Origin: Cytophagaceae bacterium
Lineage (GTDB): Bacteria; Bacteroidota; Bacteroidia; Cytophagales; Cytophagaceae
Assembly: GCA_025454925.1 (NCBI GenBank)
Contig: JALONM010000074.1
Span: 1-45,933 of the forward strand
Length of the DNA stretch: 45,933 nucleotides
Direction of reading: 5' to 3'
Both the position numbers and the translations under genes were made by a program. How positions within the stretch are numbered: the stretch's first letter is position 1; every line of letters begins with the position of its first letter. Positions 9,339 to 16,512 of this stretch are shown here, piece by piece. Under the pieces are notes generated by a model. That model saw only the letters and a list, made by a program, of their open reading frames with translations, was not told where the DNA came from and ran no database searches.

Positions 9339-10433
9339 TTAGCCAATAGGAGGAGGAAGTGGCGGAGGTACATTCATGAATAGCTCTGCCAATTCAGGCA
9401 CGGTGCCGGCTTGTGCCCAGGCCGCCATACCATTTTTCCAAACCAAACTTTCTTTTTTCAGCGAACCTGCCTGCACCTGCTGCGATAGTGCAGCCATATC
9501 GAACGGTCCAGTCTGCTGTCCGTTTACCGCCACGTAAAACGACACCAACGGAGGTGGTGGTGGCATATTGGTTTGTTTATTTTGATTGTTCTGATTGTTC
9601 ATCATCTGATTGGCCATATTCATGCCCATCATCATGCCCATCATATCACTTGCATTACCGCTTCCACCGCCATTTTCCAAACTTTTAGCAAATTTCATTT
9701 TTGCCAATTTATCCAAATCCACTTTATCCAGGCGACTCAATTCCATAATCTCCTTTTTCACTTCGTCCGGCATCGAAAGATTTTCGATGTAGAACTTAGT
9801 TAACGTGAGACCATAATCCTTTTCGAAAACCGGATTTAATACCTGCAACAACAATTCTGAAAGCTCGCTCATATTGGCAGCAAGTTTTTCCACAGGAATG
9901 GCTGCTTCTCCCAGTTTGTCCGACATCTGCATGACCACCAAACTTCTTAATTGATCTTTGATCTGGTCGGTGGTAAACTCGTTGTCCGCAGAATTGAATT
10001 TTAGAAAAAATTGTTTGGGATCGGCAAATTTGAATGCATAGGTTCCAAATCCTCTGAGCTCTATCATTCCAAAACGATCGTCGTTTACTATGATGGGATT
10101 CTTTAAGCCCCAAGGCATATTTGTAAACTCAATCATGTTAAAGAAAAAGACATCGGCTTTGAAAGGGCTATTAAAACCATGCTTCCAACTATTCAAGGTA
10201 GTCATAATGGGCATGTTCTGAGTGGTAAGAACATGGCGTCCTTCCTCGTACAAATCTGCAGGTGTACCTTCGTTTACAAACAATGCCTTTTGCGCGGGAC
10301 GCACGGTAAGTTGTGCTCCGTTTTTAATTTCGTTGTTGTATCTCGGAAACTTGTAAATCATGACATCGGGTTCTGATTTCGGCCAGTCAATGACGTCAAT
10401 AAATTCACCTTTCAGTTTATCAAAAAGTCCCAT
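9339..10433 (-). CDS. SPFH (band 7) protein with C-terminal GYF_2 domain, YdjI-like
   Basis: 364 residues. Residues about 1-225 form an SPFH-type domain of the 'virion core protein' / YdjI branch (MGLFDKLKGEFIDVIDW start, then RPAQKALFVNEG and GTYAFKFADP). A Met/Asn/Gln-rich linker (about 255-290) and a PPPPP stretch lead to a GYF_2 domain (VNGQQTGPFDMAALSQQV...LVWKNGMAAW, about 300-355), a fold that binds proline-rich peptides. The protein ends in another proline run (PPPLPPP), so self- or partner binding is possible. No signal peptide, so cytoplasmic-face membrane association is expected. It lies upstream of the zinc-ribbon gene as in YdjI/YdjG pairs. Function in membrane-stress scaffolding is inferred from the family. 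Confidence 0.85.
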   Translation of the reverse strand: MGLFDKLKGEFIDVIDWPKSEPDVMIYKFPRYNNEIKNGAQLTVRPAQKALFVNEGTPADLYEEGRHVLTTQNMPIMTTLNSWKHGFNSPFKADVFFFNMIEFTNMPWGLKNPIIVNDDRFGMIELRGFGTYAFKFADPKQFFLKFNSADNEFTTDQIKDQLRSLVVMQMSDKLGEAAIPVEKLAANMSELSELLLQVLNPVFEKDYGLTLTKFYIENLSMPDEVKKEIMELSRLDKVDLDKLAKMKFAKSLENGGGSGNASDMMGMMMGMNMANQMMNNQNNQNKQTNMPPPPPLVSFYVAVNGQQTGPFDMAALSQQVQAGSLKKESLVWKNGMAAWAQAGTVPELAELFMNVPPPLPPPIG

Positions 10434-10548
10434 TACATTTTATTTTAAAAAGTTAAACATTAAACCCAGGCTGCATTTTCAAAAATTACACCAAAAACTG
10501 GAAGACCCTACATGATATCCAACCTTTGGTACTGGAAACAAGAAACAA

Positions 10549-10591
10549 TAAAAAAGCTGAAAATTCTATCATGGTAGATAAATTTTCAGCT
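10549..10591 (-). terminator. Strong terminator after the 61-aa gene
   Basis: Perfect 11-bp stem AGCTGAAAATT (10555-10565) with AATTTTCAGCT (10581-10591); the inner loop has a second short self-complementary stretch. On the minus strand the stem is followed by six T. It lies 22 bases past the stop of the small gene at 10614 and supports that gene being transcribed. Confidence 0.8.
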
Positions 10592-10613
10592 AATTATTAC
10601 ATTCTAGAATCTG

Positions 10614-10799
10614 TTACTTAAAACAAGAATTCAATATGGGAGCGTGGCTATCCGAAAATTGTTCGTAACACCATTTTTTAAGCTCCAGAATGTCTTCTCG
10701 AAGCAATTCCTTTAGATTTTTCCGTAACTCTTTCTCAAAAAGGTTTTCATCGAAGCTCACCTTTTGAAGGATAAGTTTTACATAGTCCAGCATTACCAT
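10614..10799 (-). CDS. Small conserved-looking protein (61 aa), function unknown
   Basis: 61 residues, rich in Leu, Lys and Glu (VSFDENLFEKELRKNLKELL...), predicted mostly helical, with two Cys near the end (KKWCYEQF, NSCFK). No signal peptide or membrane segment, so cytoplasmic. I recall similar 60-residue proteins in other Bacteroidota, but cannot verify this. Two in-frame ATGs (residues 1 and 3) are possible starts and no ribosome binding site decides between them. It is followed by a near-ideal terminator, which suggests a monocistronic transcript. Function is not known. Confidence 0.7.
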   Translation of the reverse strand: MVMLDYVKLILQKVSFDENLFEKELRKNLKELLREDILELKKWCYEQFSDSHAPILNSCFK

Positions 10800-10931
10800 A
10801 GGTTAAATTGGGTTAAATGTTGGTAAAATATTACATCAAAAGTTACTACGTTTCAATTAAGCACTTCTTTCCGTTTTTTACAAACATCTTATTGAAAATC
10901 TTTAATATTCACGGATATTTACGATTGAACT

Positions 10932-10948
10932 AGGAAAAGGTTGGATTG
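10932..10948 (+). promoter_or_regulatory. Ribosome binding site deciding a TTG start
   Basis: AGGAAAAGG at 10932-10940 lies 5 bases before TTG at 10946. It is one of the few good Shine-Dalgarno-like sites in the window. The TTG opens a proper signal peptide, and there is no in-frame ATG before it. Confidence 0.6.
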
Positions 10949-12301
10949 AAAACCATTTTTTACATAATTATTACATTGATTTTTCTTCCTCTTTGTGCGC
11001 AGGAAATAAAATTCTTACCTATTCCAAATGAAATAAGGTTGCATGAAAAAATTGTAATAAGCCTCGAAATACCCAAAAAGTTTAAAAGAGAATATAAACT
11101 ACTCCAGCAATACAGGTTCCCTGACATCCCTGACCTTATAAAGGAGAATACAGACTTTATAGAATCCGATCAATTCTACGTTATTAGTCAATATTACAGA
11201 GCCTTAGAGCCTGGGAATTATACCTTAAGTGTGTTTCGTATCCCCCTTAAAAGCCAGGAATTGGTTTTTAACGAAAAGATAGTCCGGGTGAAATCAGGAA
11301 AACTGAACATTCGACCAACACCTAAGTCTTTAGAATTGCAGCTGGCGGCACCCGACCTTCAGTTTAAAATCCAGGCAAGCCAACAACAGGTGCTGCAAGG
11401 TCAGGCCTTGCAGATACAAGCCGCATTGTGGATACCTTACGAAAACACCAAAGAATTTTCAGTAATAAAAATAAACCAGCAAAAAGTAGCGCTGCTTCAG
11501 AAAATCAAATCACAACCTTGCCTAGTGGCGGAATCCGCGGCAGAGGACCTTCAAGTTGATTCTCTTAAACTCAATGGGCAATCTTACCGGCGTTGGACAC
11601 TTCTTAATTTGGTGGTTTTCCCTCTGGACAGTAATCGCTTTTCAATCCCCTCCTTTCCTTTCGAAATAGTCTGCTATGAAGCCGCCAAAACGGAAACAGG
11701 CATCGAACGAAAAGCAATTCGACGTGTGTATGAAGCCAATGGCAGCACCATCAAAATCAACAAAAACACACATGGCTTGGCCGTGGGATCGTTTATTCTT
11801 CAAGAAAACCTTAGCACCACAAAACTTAAAACCGGAAAAAGTTTCGCATTGACCCTGACATTCCAAGGCGAAGGGAATTTCATATCATTGCCGGCACCCA
11901 CCCTTTCTGGCAGCGAGATTCTAGACATTTATCCTCCATCCGTATCGAATGGTTGGCAACAAAACGGTTCTACTCTGAAGGGCTATAAACGCTTTACCTA
12001 CCAGATAACTCCAAAAGAACCGGGGGAATACAAGGGGCAAGACTTTTTTACTTTGGTTTATTTCAATCAAAAGACTCGCTCTATTGACACCTTGAGTCCG
12101 AAGATAGTATTTAAAATAAAAGGGGAAAGCCTAAAAAACACGTATATTTCGACCAATCATCCGGATGATTTTTATAGTGGCGTTCACTCTGCATCCAATG
12201 CGCTTGAACCCTTGAAAAAAAAGGATCCCTTGGCCATTTACGCCAACATTCTGATCTTGTTGATGTTGTTAATTAGTGCAGTGATCGTAATAAAAAAATG
12301 A
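10946..12301 (+). CDS. BatD-like membrane-anchored Ig-fold protein
   Basis: 451 residues from a TTG start. A signal peptide ([19 protein letters not shown]) precedes several beta-sandwich segments and one C-terminal transmembrane helix (about 431-448, [15 protein letters not shown]) with a short basic tail. This matches the plan of BatD-type proteins of the Bacteroidota aerotolerance (Bat) clusters and related anchored proteins: periplasmic, inner-membrane bound, binding partners unknown. The family assignment rests on architecture and segments such as [22 protein letters not shown]. No BatA/B/C/E genes are next to it, so it is an orphan copy. Its stop TGA overlaps the ATG of aroC (ATGA, 4 bp), implying translational coupling with chorismate synthesis, although no functional link is obvious. 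Confidence 0.7.
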   Translation: MKTIFYIIITLIFLPLCAQEIKFLPIPNEIRLHEKIVISLEIPKKFKREYKLLQQYRFPDIPDLIKENTDFIESDQFYVISQYYRALEPGNYTLSVFRIPLKSQELVFNEKIVRVKSGKLNIRPTPKSLELQLAAPDLQFKIQASQQQVLQGQALQIQAALWIPYENTKEFSVIKINQQKVALLQKIKSQPCLVAESAAEDLQVDSLKLNGQSYRRWTLLNLVVFPLDSNRFSIPSFPFEIVCYEAAKTETGIERKAIRRVYEANGSTIKINKNTHGLAVGSFILQENLSTTKLKTGKSFALTLTFQGEGNFISLPAPTLSGSEILDIYPPSVSNGWQQNGSTLKGYKRFTYQITPKEPGEYKGQDFFTLVYFNQKTRSIDTLSPKIVFKIKGESLKNTYISTNHPDDFYSGVHSASNALEPLKKKDPLAIYANILILLMLLISAVIVIKK

Positions 12302-13386
12302 GTAGTAGTTTTGGTAAACTTTTCCGAATCACCACGTTCGGAGAATCACATGGTAAGGCTGTAGGGCTTATTTTGGAAGGTTGTCCGGCAGGCTTGGAAA
12401 TTGATGAAGATTTCATTCAATACGAATTGGATCGCCGCAAACCAGGTCAATCCAAGATAACCACACAACGGAAAGAAGAAGACAAAATGCAAATTCTTTC
12501 CGGAGTATTTGAAGGTAAAGCTACAGGAACTCCCCTGGCCATGATGGTTTGGAACGAAGACCAACGCAGCAAAGACTATTCGCATATTGCCGACAAATTC
12601 CGCCCCTCGCATGCAGATTTTACCTATCATGTAAAATATGGACTTCGCGATTATCGAGGAGGAGGAAGAAGCTCTGCCAGGGAAACCATTGCCCGGGTGG
12701 CTGCGGGAGCTGTGGCCAAGCTATTCTTAAAAAAACTAGGCATTACCGTTCAAAGTTATGTAAGTCAGGTGGGTCCTATGAAACTGGGTAAAAGCTACCA
12801 GGATCTCGATTTATCTACGATTGATGATAACATCCTGCGCTGCCCAGATCAATCCATGGCTGCAACGATGATCGAATTCATCGACCAGATTCGCAAAGAC
12901 CAGGATACCGTTGGTGGAATCATTTCATGTGTCATAAAGGGATGTCCGGCAGGACTTGGTGAGCCCGTTTTTGATAAATTGCATGCAGAACTCGGCAAAG
13001 CCATGCTTAGCATAAATGCTGTGAAAGGGTTTGAATACGGAAGTGGTTTCGAAGGAATTGCCTTGAGAGGATCCGAGCATAACGACGAATTTTTTGTCGA
13101 AAATGGTTCCGTTAAAACCAAAACCAACCATTCCGGTGGCGTCCAGGGAGGCATCAGTAACGGACAGGATATCTTTTTTAACGTCGCTTTCAAACCCGTG
13201 GCCACAATTATGAAGGACCAGGCCAGCATTAATGAAAGTGGCGATACAGTAACCGTCAGTGGCAAAGGTCGCCATGACCCTTGTGTTGTGCCTCGTGCGG
13301 TGCCTATCGTTGATGCCATGGCAGCCTTGGTAGTAGCTGACTTTCTGCTGCGCAACAAGTCCATACGCCTCGATTCTTTAATATAG
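12298..13386 (+). CDS. aroC: Chorismate synthase
   Basis: 362 residues, full length. It converts 5-enolpyruvylshikimate-3-phosphate to chorismate using reduced FMN, the last shikimate step and the common precursor of Phe, Tyr and Trp. Family blocks are intact: N-terminal [10 protein letters not shown] (about 14-23), RRKPGQS (46-52), the basic [16 protein letters not shown] (about 114-129), SHGGV-type loop ([13 protein letters not shown], about 276-288) and the C-terminal [18 protein letters not shown] block. Start ATG overlaps the upstream stop. Together with pheA and the aminotransferase 0.7 kb downstream it makes an aromatic amino acid neighbourhood, though the latter pair has its own promoter. 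Confidence 0.97.
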   Translation: MSSSFGKLFRITTFGESHGKAVGLILEGCPAGLEIDEDFIQYELDRRKPGQSKITTQRKEEDKMQILSGVFEGKATGTPLAMMVWNEDQRSKDYSHIADKFRPSHADFTYHVKYGLRDYRGGGRSSARETIARVAAGAVAKLFLKKLGITVQSYVSQVGPMKLGKSYQDLDLSTIDDNILRCPDQSMAATMIEFIDQIRKDQDTVGGIISCVIKGCPAGLGEPVFDKLHAELGKAMLSINAVKGFEYGSGFEGIALRGSEHNDEFFVENGSVKTKTNHSGGVQGGISNGQDIFFNVAFKPVATIMKDQASINESGDTVTVSGKGRHDPCVVPRAVPIVDAMAALVVADFLLRNKSIRLDSLI

Positions 13387-13410
13387 TCAAAGCGACACAT
13401 AAACTTCGAT

Positions 13411-13542
13411 TTAAACATTAGATTGAAGTTTACTTTTCTGGTAGAGCAACCATTCCTCTAAAGGGCGCATCATGTTAACAGAATACTGATAGATATCCAT
13501 ATCGGAAGCTATTGGTGTTCTGGTTTGGTCTTTATATACCAA
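13411..13542 (-). pseudogene. Possible gene remnant or tiny ORF in aroC-pheA gap
   Basis: Minus-strand open frame of 43 codons ending at a TAA (13411-13413), bounded upstream by TGA. It reads like the end of a real protein (DMDIYQYSVNMMRPLEEW..., then LLYQKSKLQSNV). The only ATG near the front (13500) would give 29 residues; no ribosome binding site is seen. I do not recognise it. Could be a decayed gene end or chance. Confidence 0.3.
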
Positions 13543-13698
13543 TCATTGCATGGGAATCTTTGTGCACAATCACAAAGACTTATTACAAGAGGTTACCATT
13601 AACAACTTGTTTGTATTTATCCCCAAAGAGCAATGGTCAAGGCTGTAGCAAAGACCGGGCACTATATTCACAGATTGTTAAACTTAAAAAGCACACGT

Positions 13699-13848
13699 AT
13701 GGAACTTCTGAGAAACTTTTTTAACGACGGCCAAAGCTCTTATCTTTCCTTTACTTTGTTCATGCTGGTCTTTATTGTGTTTATACTGGGCACTGTATCA
13801 CTCATGGATTTCATGATTAGCAAGTTTTTTAACAGACAGCAGGAATAA
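13699..13848 (+). CDS. Small single-pass membrane protein (49 aa), hypothetical
   Basis: From ATG 13699 the frame gives MELLRNFFNDGQSSYLSFTL and a strongly hydrophobic helix (FMLVFIVFILGTVSLMDFMI, about residues 20-39), ending in a basic-polar tail KFFNRQQE. The frame is open further upstream to 13633, but that extension has no hydrophobic or family features. A hairpin with a short T-run starts at its TAA stop, which supports it as a real short transcript. No ribosome binding site or family was recognised. Confidence 0.5.
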   Translation: MELLRNFFNDGQSSYLSFTLFMLVFIVFILGTVSLMDFMISKFFNRQQE

Positions 13849-13871
13849 GGCCTGGATTTGGGGCCTCTTTT
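13848..13871 (+). terminator. Weak terminator after the small membrane protein
   Basis: AGGCC (13848-13852) pairs with GGCCT (13862-13866), followed by CTTTT. Short stem, but placed exactly at the stop codon of the 49-aa frame and upstream of the pheA promoter. Confidence 0.45.
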
Positions 13872-13882
13872 AGAGATAATAA

Positions 13883-13912
13883 TTGCTTATTCAGTGTAAT
13901 ATTCTATATTTG
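13883..13912 (+). promoter_or_regulatory. pheA operon promoter (TTG-N19-TATATTTG)
   Basis: A perfect Bacteroidota -7 box TATATTTG (13905-13912, consensus TAnnTTTG) with TTG at 13883-13885, 19 bases upstream. Expected transcription start is about 13916-13920, i.e. at or next to the ATG of the leader peptide. Confidence 0.8.
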
Positions 13913-13916
13913 CGTT

Positions 13917-13970
13917 ATGTTTTCGGCAATTCATCCATACTTTTTCTTTTATCATGGCAGCGCCAGGTAG
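13917..13970 (+). CDS. Phe/Tyr-rich leader peptide of the pheA attenuator
   Basis: 17 codons, MFSAIHPYFFFYHGSAR and TAG. Codons 8-12 read Tyr-Phe-Phe-Phe-Tyr (13938-13952), with another Phe at codon 2, an enrichment typical of leader peptides that sense charged tRNA-Phe (and perhaps tRNA-Tyr). The stop codon (13968-13970) overlaps the first strand of the antiterminator. Ribosome stalling on the Phe/Tyr run would leave 13969-13974 free to pair with 13996-14001; completion of the peptide would cover it and let the terminator form. The ATG is nearly at the predicted transcript start, so translation would be almost leaderless. Confidence 0.8.
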   Translation: MFSAIHPYFFFYHGSAR

Positions 13971-14019
13971 GGACTTAGTATGTAAATAAGTGACGGTCCC
14001 TGGTAGGGACTTTTTTTTT
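13963..14019 (+). promoter_or_regulatory. Antiterminator/terminator switch of the pheA operon
   Basis: The 11-base sequence GGTAGGGACTT occurs twice (13966-13976 and 14002-14012). Between them GGTCCCTGG (13995-14003) can pair with either copy: AGGGAC 13969-13974 (antiterminator, extendable with CCA at 13963-13965 across a bulge) or AGGGAC 14005-14010 (terminator). Mutually exclusive pairing follows directly from the sequence. Confidence 0.78.
13995..14019 (+). terminator. pheA leader terminator
   Basis: Stem GTCCCT (13996-14001) with AGGGAC (14005-14010), 3-nt loop, one extra G-U pair, followed at once by nine T (14011-14019). It lies 25 bases before the pheA ATG, so termination here would silence the operon. 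Confidence 0.8.
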
Positions 14020-14044
14020 GCCAGAAAATATAGAATATCACCTT

Positions 14045-14887
14045 ATGAAAGTAGCCATACAAGGAGGTCCAGCCTCGTTTCACCATATTGCCGCCAATCT
14101 GTTCTTCCAGCAAGAACCAGCATTACTGTGTTGCAATTCTTTCAAAGAACTATGTGAATCATTGAAGGATGGACAAGTGGATTATGCCGCCATGGCAATT
14201 GAAAATTCCATCGCTGGCAGCATTCTGAATAACTATCACTTACTATTGCAATACGATTTAAAGATTATCGGGGAAATACAATTGCGCATCGAACAAAACC
14301 TGATGGCTTTGCCTGGTACGCAGTTGCAGGATGTAAAAATTGTGCGATCGCACTATATGGCCTTGGCCCAATGCGATGAATTCTTTTCTCAGCATTCCTT
14401 TACCCTCGAAGAATATCATGACACCGCGGATAGCGCGCGCGATTTAAAAAGAGATTGCGAATCGCGCAACAAGGTAATTGCCGCAGTAGCCAGCAGAAAA
14501 GCAGCCTCCCTATATGAATTGGAGATTCTAGCAGAAAGCATTGAAACCGTGAAAGAAAACTATACCCGTTTCTTTATCCTTTCCAACGACAAAAAAATCA
14601 AAATAGAAAACTCCAATAAAGCCACCTTATGCTTTAATCTTCCCAATAAAGTGGGAGCCCTGGCTGAGGTGTTGGCCATCATTGTTGAAAATAAAATTAA
14701 CCTTACTAAAATTCAGTCACTGCCACTGTTGGGCAAGCCCAATCAATACACATTCTATGTTGATTGTGAGTGGAATGACTACGAAGACTTTAAAAGAAGC
14801 ATTCGCATCAACTCAATTGTAGAAAATCTTAAAATCCTTGGTGAATACAAGAAAGGAGAAATGATTCATGATTATTCCAGCCGCTAA
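14045..14887 (+). CDS. pheA: Prephenate dehydratase with ACT domain
   Basis: 280 residues. It decarboxylates and dehydrates prephenate to phenylpyruvate. The catalytic domain covers about 1-180 with the hallmark TRF triplet at Thr174-Arg175-Phe176 (ENYTRFFIL) and the GxxxSFxH-type start (IQGGPASFHH). A C-terminal ACT domain (about 195-275; NKVGALAEVLAI, LTKIQSLPLLG) is the usual Phe-binding feedback site; the ESRP-like motif reads QSLP, so feedback strength may differ. No chorismate mutase domain is fused. I chose ATG 14045: a longer frame begins at a TTG inside the terminator T-run and cannot be translated sensibly. It overlaps the downstream aminotransferase by 20 bases and is controlled by the leader attenuator just upstream. 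Confidence 0.95.
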   Translation: MKVAIQGGPASFHHIAANLFFQQEPALLCCNSFKELCESLKDGQVDYAAMAIENSIAGSILNNYHLLLQYDLKIIGEIQLRIEQNLMALPGTQLQDVKIVRSHYMALAQCDEFFSQHSFTLEEYHDTADSARDLKRDCESRNKVIAAVASRKAASLYELEILAESIETVKENYTRFFILSNDKKIKIENSNKATLCFNLPNKVGALAEVLAIIVENKINLTKIQSLPLLGKPNQYTFYVDCEWNDYEDFKRSIRINSIVENLKILGEYKKGEMIHDYSSR

Positions 14888-16046
14888 CAGACTTCAAAAT
14901 GTTAAAGAATATTATTTCGTTAAGAAGCTAGAAGAAATTGCGCGTCTCAATAAAGAAGGTAAAAATGTTATCAGCTTTGGAATTGGGAGTCCGGATTTAG
15001 CTCCATCCGCTGCTACGCTTAAAGCACTCAGCGAAACTGCCTCCATGCCTCATGTGCACGGATATCAGCCGTACCGTGGTATTCCTGAATTACGCGAAGC
15101 CATTGCCCGTTGGTACAGTCAAACCTATGATGTTAGCCTAAATCCTGCCTCTGAAGTTCTGCCGTTGATGGGATCCAAAGAAGGGATTTTGCATTTGTCA
15201 ATGGCATTTCTGAATCCTGGCGAAAAAGCATTGGTGCCTAATCCTGGATATCCGACCTATACCTCGCTTACTACATTAATAGGAGCCCAGGTGCAGCATT
15301 ACGATCTTACCGACGAACACCATTGGTACCCTGACTTTGAAAAGCTGGCCGATAGCGATTTACAAGGAGTGAAACTTATGTGGGTAAACTACCCTCACAT
15401 GCCTACGGGCACGCCTGCACGTAAAGATGTCTTCGAAAAGTTAGTCCGGTTTGCACACGACAAAAAAATATTAGTTTGTCATGACAATCCGTATAGTTTA
15501 GTGCTGCAACAAGCCAAGCCTCTTAGCTTGTTATCGATAGATGGCGCAAAAGAAGTAGCCGTGGAATTAAACTCCATGAGTAAGTCGCATAACATGGCAG
15601 GCTGGAGAATTGGCATGCTGCTGGGCGAAGCTTCGTACTTAAACCTCGCCCTTACGGTAAAAAGTAATATCGATTCCGGTATGTTCCATGGCTTGCAAAA
15701 AGCAGCCATTGAGGCATTTCAAAATGGCGAGCCATGGCACAACGAACGCAATGACATTTACCGCCGCAGACGGGAATGGGTGTATAAAATTCTTGATCTC
15801 CTCGATTTTGAATATTCACGCGAACAAGTCGGTATGTTTGTTTGGGCAAAACCTAAAAAACAGATAGGAGATATTCCATCGTTGGTGGATAAAATATTAT
15901 ATACCACGTATGTTTTCTTCACACCTGGAGAAATATTCGGCTCCAATGGAGCTCAGTTTATGAGAGCCTCCTTGTGTGTGCCGGAAGAAAAAATGGAAGA
16001 GGCCTACCATCGATTAGTGAACGCTAAAAAAGAAGGCCTGATCTAA
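14868..16046 (+). CDS. PLP-dependent class I/II aminotransferase (aromatic/prephenate type)
   Basis: 392 residues, fold-type I aminotransferase. The PLP-binding lysine is Lys239 in NSMSKSHNMAGWRIG; other family blocks are GIGSPDLAP (N-terminal), NPGYPTY, the YPHMPTG substrate/PLP loop and the C-terminal MRASLCVPEE (carboxylate-binding Arg). An AAGGAG-type ribosome binding site at about 14852-14858 fits the ATG at 14868. It overlaps pheA by 20 bases, so it most likely supplies the transamination for Phe (phenylpyruvate) and perhaps Tyr or prephenate; the exact substrate cannot be read from sequence. It resembles the aspC-like gene that accompanies pheA in other Bacteroidota. A terminator follows 26 bases later. 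Confidence 0.9.
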   Translation: MIIPAANRLQNVKEYYFVKKLEEIARLNKEGKNVISFGIGSPDLAPSAATLKALSETASMPHVHGYQPYRGIPELREAIARWYSQTYDVSLNPASEVLPLMGSKEGILHLSMAFLNPGEKALVPNPGYPTYTSLTTLIGAQVQHYDLTDEHHWYPDFEKLADSDLQGVKLMWVNYPHMPTGTPARKDVFEKLVRFAHDKKILVCHDNPYSLVLQQAKPLSLLSIDGAKEVAVELNSMSKSHNMAGWRIGMLLGEASYLNLALTVKSNIDSGMFHGLQKAAIEAFQNGEPWHNERNDIYRRRREWVYKILDLLDFEYSREQVGMFVWAKPKKQIGDIPSLVDKILYTTYVFFTPGEIFGSNGAQFMRASLCVPEEKMEEAYHRLVNAKKEGLI

Positions 16047-16072
16047 GCATTCACCAATTCATCCGCACAACC

Positions 16073-16101
16073 AAGCCACCTATTTCTTATGGGTGGCTTT
16101 T
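16073..16101 (+). terminator. Terminator of the pheA-aminotransferase operon
   Basis: Perfect 8-bp stem AAGCCACC (16073-16080) with GGTGGCTT (16092-16099), 11-nt loop, followed by TTTTCCTTT. Placed 26 bases after the aminotransferase stop. Confidence 0.75.
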
Positions 16102-16186
16102 CCTTTAACCGTAATTCCCTCATGGGTTTATGCTTCTCTGTTTTTACACCTTAGAAGTGCAAAATTGATACGTACATTTTCCTGTT

Positions 16187-16292
16187 GGGCGTGCCCCAAG
16201 CGGCCTGTCGGCCGCTCTGGGTCGGGCTATACGCTCCGGCGCCTTCGGCGCCACGCTTCTATCCCTCACGCATGCCGGCGCTACGCGCCAGC
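16187..16292 (+). repeat. Dispersed GC-rich multi-hairpin repeat, copy A
   Basis: Begins GGGCGTGCCCC, then hairpin GCGGCC-TGTC-GGCCGC (16200-16215), conserved CTGGGTCGGGCTATACGCT, hairpin GGCGCC-TTC-GGCGCC (16238-16252), CTATCCCTCACGCA, and hairpin GGCGC-TAC-GCGCC (16277-16289). It is near-identical to copy B and partly matches copy C. Strongly GC-rich against AT-rich surroundings. No ORF is implied. It may be a REP-like mobile palindrome or a structured RNA; orientation is named by the GGGCGTG end. Confidence 0.88.
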
Positions 16293-16483
16293 ACCTCTCA
16301 AGGTGATTTTTATCCATAAAAAGCTACACAACCATGAATTCAGTTTGAACGAGATCTACAGGCATTCTAACACAGTCTTCGTATTCAATATGCAATAAAC
16401 CTCCCATCACATACATTCCGAATTCTACATGAATTAATGAATTTAAGCGTATATTCATTCTTCTAAATGACAACCCAACAAGA

Positions 16484-16512
16484 TTGACATTTCAACGTTT
16501 ATTCTCTATACT
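16484..16512 (+). promoter_or_regulatory. Candidate TTGACA-N17-TATACT promoter
   Basis: TTGACA (16484-16489) and TATACT (16507-16512) are exactly 17 bases apart, an E. coli-like sigma-70 promoter rather than TAnnTTTG. A transcript from about 16519 would place the ATG at 16535 correctly, which argues against a TTG start at 16484. Confidence 0.45.

Noticed and set aside
9413-9803. Plus-strand frames opposite the SPFH gene
   Set aside because: Shadows caused by the Met/Asn/Gln- and Pro-rich linker.
12849-13418. 189-codon minus-strand frame
   Set aside because: Shadow of aroC.
14018-14044. N-terminal extension of pheA from a TTG
   Set aside because: The TTG is inside the terminator T-run; ATG 14045 gives the normal protein start.
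16093-16398. 101-codon plus-strand frame
   Set aside because: Passes through GC-rich repeat copy A, which has few stop codons; not protein-like.
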